DNA from: Bdellovibrionales bacterium
GTDB lineage: Bacteria > Bdellovibrionota > UBA2428
DNA: 7,417 bases
NCBI GenBank assembly: GCA_018266335.1
Contig: JAFEAR010000199.1
Coordinates: 1-7,417, forward strand
Direction: 5' to 3'
Below are positions 6,418 through 7,417 of the stretch, in pieces; positions within the stretch are counted from its first letter, which is position 1; each line of letters opens with the position of its first letter. Below the pieces are notes generated by a model. It searched no databases and was not told the origin of the DNA. It saw nothing but the letters and a program-made list of their open reading frames with translations. Made by a program: the position numbers and the translations under genes.

Positions 6418-7255
6418 GTTTATCTCCATCGTTTGACAGGACCGTGAGCGGAAACAACTGAACGCAAAGTTGATAGACCTCATCGGCGCGACCGTCGTCG
6501 AGCAGCTCTTCGAGCTCCGCGCGAAAGCGTCGGATGAGGGTTTTGGCCTTGGGTAAATTTTTCGTCGCGACAGCGATCGTACGCGACGAGTAATCGCGAC
6601 GATCCACGGACACGAGCGGAAGCTTGCGACGGGCGAGCTCGAGTTCTTCGAGGTGCGCTTTGTGCAGAGCCTCGGAAGCCACGTCTTCGCTCGTCTTGAA
6701 AGCAGGCGCCGCGACCACGTCGCGTCCCGATTCTTCGCGTTTGATGAATCCCGCCGCGCGCAAGCGCTTAAGCACCAGGTCGGCGCGCGTACGGGGGATT
6801 CCCAATCTTTCGGCAATCCAAGCGGCATCGACGCGGGCCTCCCGGGTGCCGAGCAAAGTAAGAACCGCCGCGTGTTCCCACTCCGACAAGATGTGAAAAT
6901 GTCGCTCATCGACTTCGAGCGCGTCCTCGGGCGGGGTCGAAGCCTTCAACTTAAAGAAGGCATGTCCCTTAAGGCTTTCGAGTAAGCGCCGCTTGCCCTT
7001 CGGAGAAAGCCGCAAATTGGCCGCGAGGGTTTCGGCCGCGCTCCGGGTGAGCGGACGACGCCCCTTGAGCACGGCGCTCAAGGTTCCGGGGTTCAAATCC
7101 AGATCACGCGCGAAGGCGCGCAATGAATAAGCCGGATTCGCCCGCTGGCGCCGCACGAGTTCTTCTTGCAACAATTCAGCGCCGTAGTTCACGAGGAGCA
7201 GAGGTAGCGAAGTCGGAGCCCGCGAGGCAAGAAGATTTGCAACAAAGTGTTGCAC
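6404..7255 (-). CDS. TIGR02147/DUF4423-family transcriptional regulator
   Basis: The 283-residue product (from GTG 7255) is a predicted DNA-binding regulator. Residues about 44-94 (YSLRAFARDLDLNPGTLSAVLKGRRPLT) form an XRE-like helix-turn-helix. Residues 118-275 match the TIGR02147 C-terminal domain: HFHILSEWEHAAVLTLL, DAAWIAERLGIPRTRADLVLKRLRAAGFIKRE (a winged-helix-like part), ALHKAHLEELELARRKLPLV and RRDYSSRTIAVATKNLPKAKTLIRRFRAELEELL. The family is abundant in Bdellovibrionota and Fibrobacterota. The start is uncertain: GTG 7192 (VNYGAELLQEEL) would leave the short N-terminus usual for the family, and neither GTG has a clear ribosome binding site. The stop overlaps the lipoprotein start by 14 bases, so the regulator probably controls, or is co-regulated with, that lipoprotein. 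Autoregulation through the upstream palindrome is plausible. Confidence 0.88.
   Translation of the reverse strand: MQHFVANLLASRAPTSLPLLLVNYGAELLQEELVRRQRANPAYSLRAFARDLDLNPGTLSAVLKGRRPLTRSAAETLAANLRLSPKGKRRLLESLKGHAFFKLKASTPPEDALEVDERHFHILSEWEHAAVLTLLGTREARVDAAWIAERLGIPRTRADLVLKRLRAAGFIKREESGRDVVAAPAFKTSEDVASEALHKAHLEELELARRKLPLVSVDRRDYSSRTIAVATKNLPKAKTLIRRFRAELEELLDDGRADEVYQLCVQLFPLTVLSNDGDKHEND
6418..6427 (-). promoter_or_regulatory. Ribosome binding site of the lipoprotein
   Basis: On the minus strand GGAGA is followed by TAAAC and then ATG 6417, all inside the last codons of the regulator gene. This favours ATG 6417 over the in-frame ATG 12 bases upstream, which itself overlaps the purine tract. 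Confidence 0.65.
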
Positions 7256-7322
7256 TCATCTGCAGCACCCGTCGCTTTTCCGAAACATCTTGGTGTATTG
7301 TTCGAGCCATTGTCGTACCTCC

Positions 7323-7338
7323 GTCCCACGCGTGGGAC
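7323..7338. promoter_or_regulatory. Perfect 16-base palindrome, candidate operator
   Basis: GTCCCACGCGTGGGAC is its own reverse complement over all 16 bases. It lies 68 bases upstream of GTG 7255 (131 upstream of GTG 7192), in the presumed promoter region of the regulator operon. A symmetric site here suits a dimeric regulator, possibly the product of the operon itself. No T-run follows in either direction, so a terminator is unlikely. Confidence 0.5.
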
Positions 7339-7375
7339 TTTGTATGGGGTTTTCGACTTTGAAACTCGGACTTTG
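7336..7375. repeat. Three GACTTTG direct repeats
   Basis: GACTTTG occurs at 7336-7342, 7355-7361 and 7369-7375, with start-to-start spacings of 19 and 14 bases. The first overlaps the last three bases of the 16-base palindrome. They sit upstream of the regulator operon and could be binding sites. The irregular spacing makes the role uncertain. Confidence 0.4.
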
Positions 7376-7417
7376 CTGGACAACCTCAATGCGTTTTGAG
7401 AGTTACATCTTCACGTA

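Noticed and set aside
6418..6909. N-terminal extension of the lipoprotein frame up to 6909, giving 743 residues
   Set aside because: The extra 164 residues are Arg/Ser-rich and out of frame inside the regulator gene. The lipoprotein signal and ribosome binding site at 6417 fix the true start.

Overview
The window most likely comes from a Bdellovibrionota bacterium (a Bdellovibrio-like predator or relative). No marker gene is present. The inference rests on a TIGR02147/DUF4423-type regulator, a lipoprotein carrying the GNGGD-x-VVC signature I associate with Bdellovibrio exported proteins, and chromosomal phage-fibre-like proteins that carry signal peptides. No tRNA, rRNA, CRISPR array, transposase or complete insertion sequence is visible.

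Left part (1-2853): two genes encoding related exported fibre-like proteins diverge from a roughly 400-base intergenic region. The minus-strand gene starts at 1010 (or 1022/1025) and runs off the left edge. The plus-strand gene occupies 1428-2249. Both have a signal peptide ending just before Thr-Pro-Gln at residue 27, then the same N-terminal domain, then phage-tail-fibre-type sequence. The plus-strand gene overlaps by 11 bases a third exported protein (2239-2853), whose sequence resembles small phage virion-associated proteins. Together they look like a surface or envelope fibre locus, comparable in idea to the mosaic adhesive trimer fibres described in Bdellovibrio.

Middle part (2934-4677): a decayed exported gene related to PEP/pyruvate-binding proteins. 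It has a phosphohistidine-like swivel domain followed by the beginning of a PPDK-N ATP-grasp domain. A net +1 frameshift near 3075 separates the signal peptide from the body, and the ATP-grasp domain breaks off shortly before a very strong GAAA-loop terminator at 4356-4391. About 290 bases without a convincing gene follow, including three TTTCCC motifs spaced exactly 11 bases apart.

Right part (4678-7417, minus strand): a two-gene operon. A TIGR02147-type transcriptional regulator (7255 or 7192 down to 6404) overlaps by 14 bases the start of a 579-residue lipoprotein (6417-4678). The lipoprotein has a GNGGD N-terminal motif, an HELVYE segment and a C-terminal series of beta-hairpin-like repeats. 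Upstream of the regulator are a perfect 16-base palindrome and three GACTTTG direct repeats, which are candidate operators.
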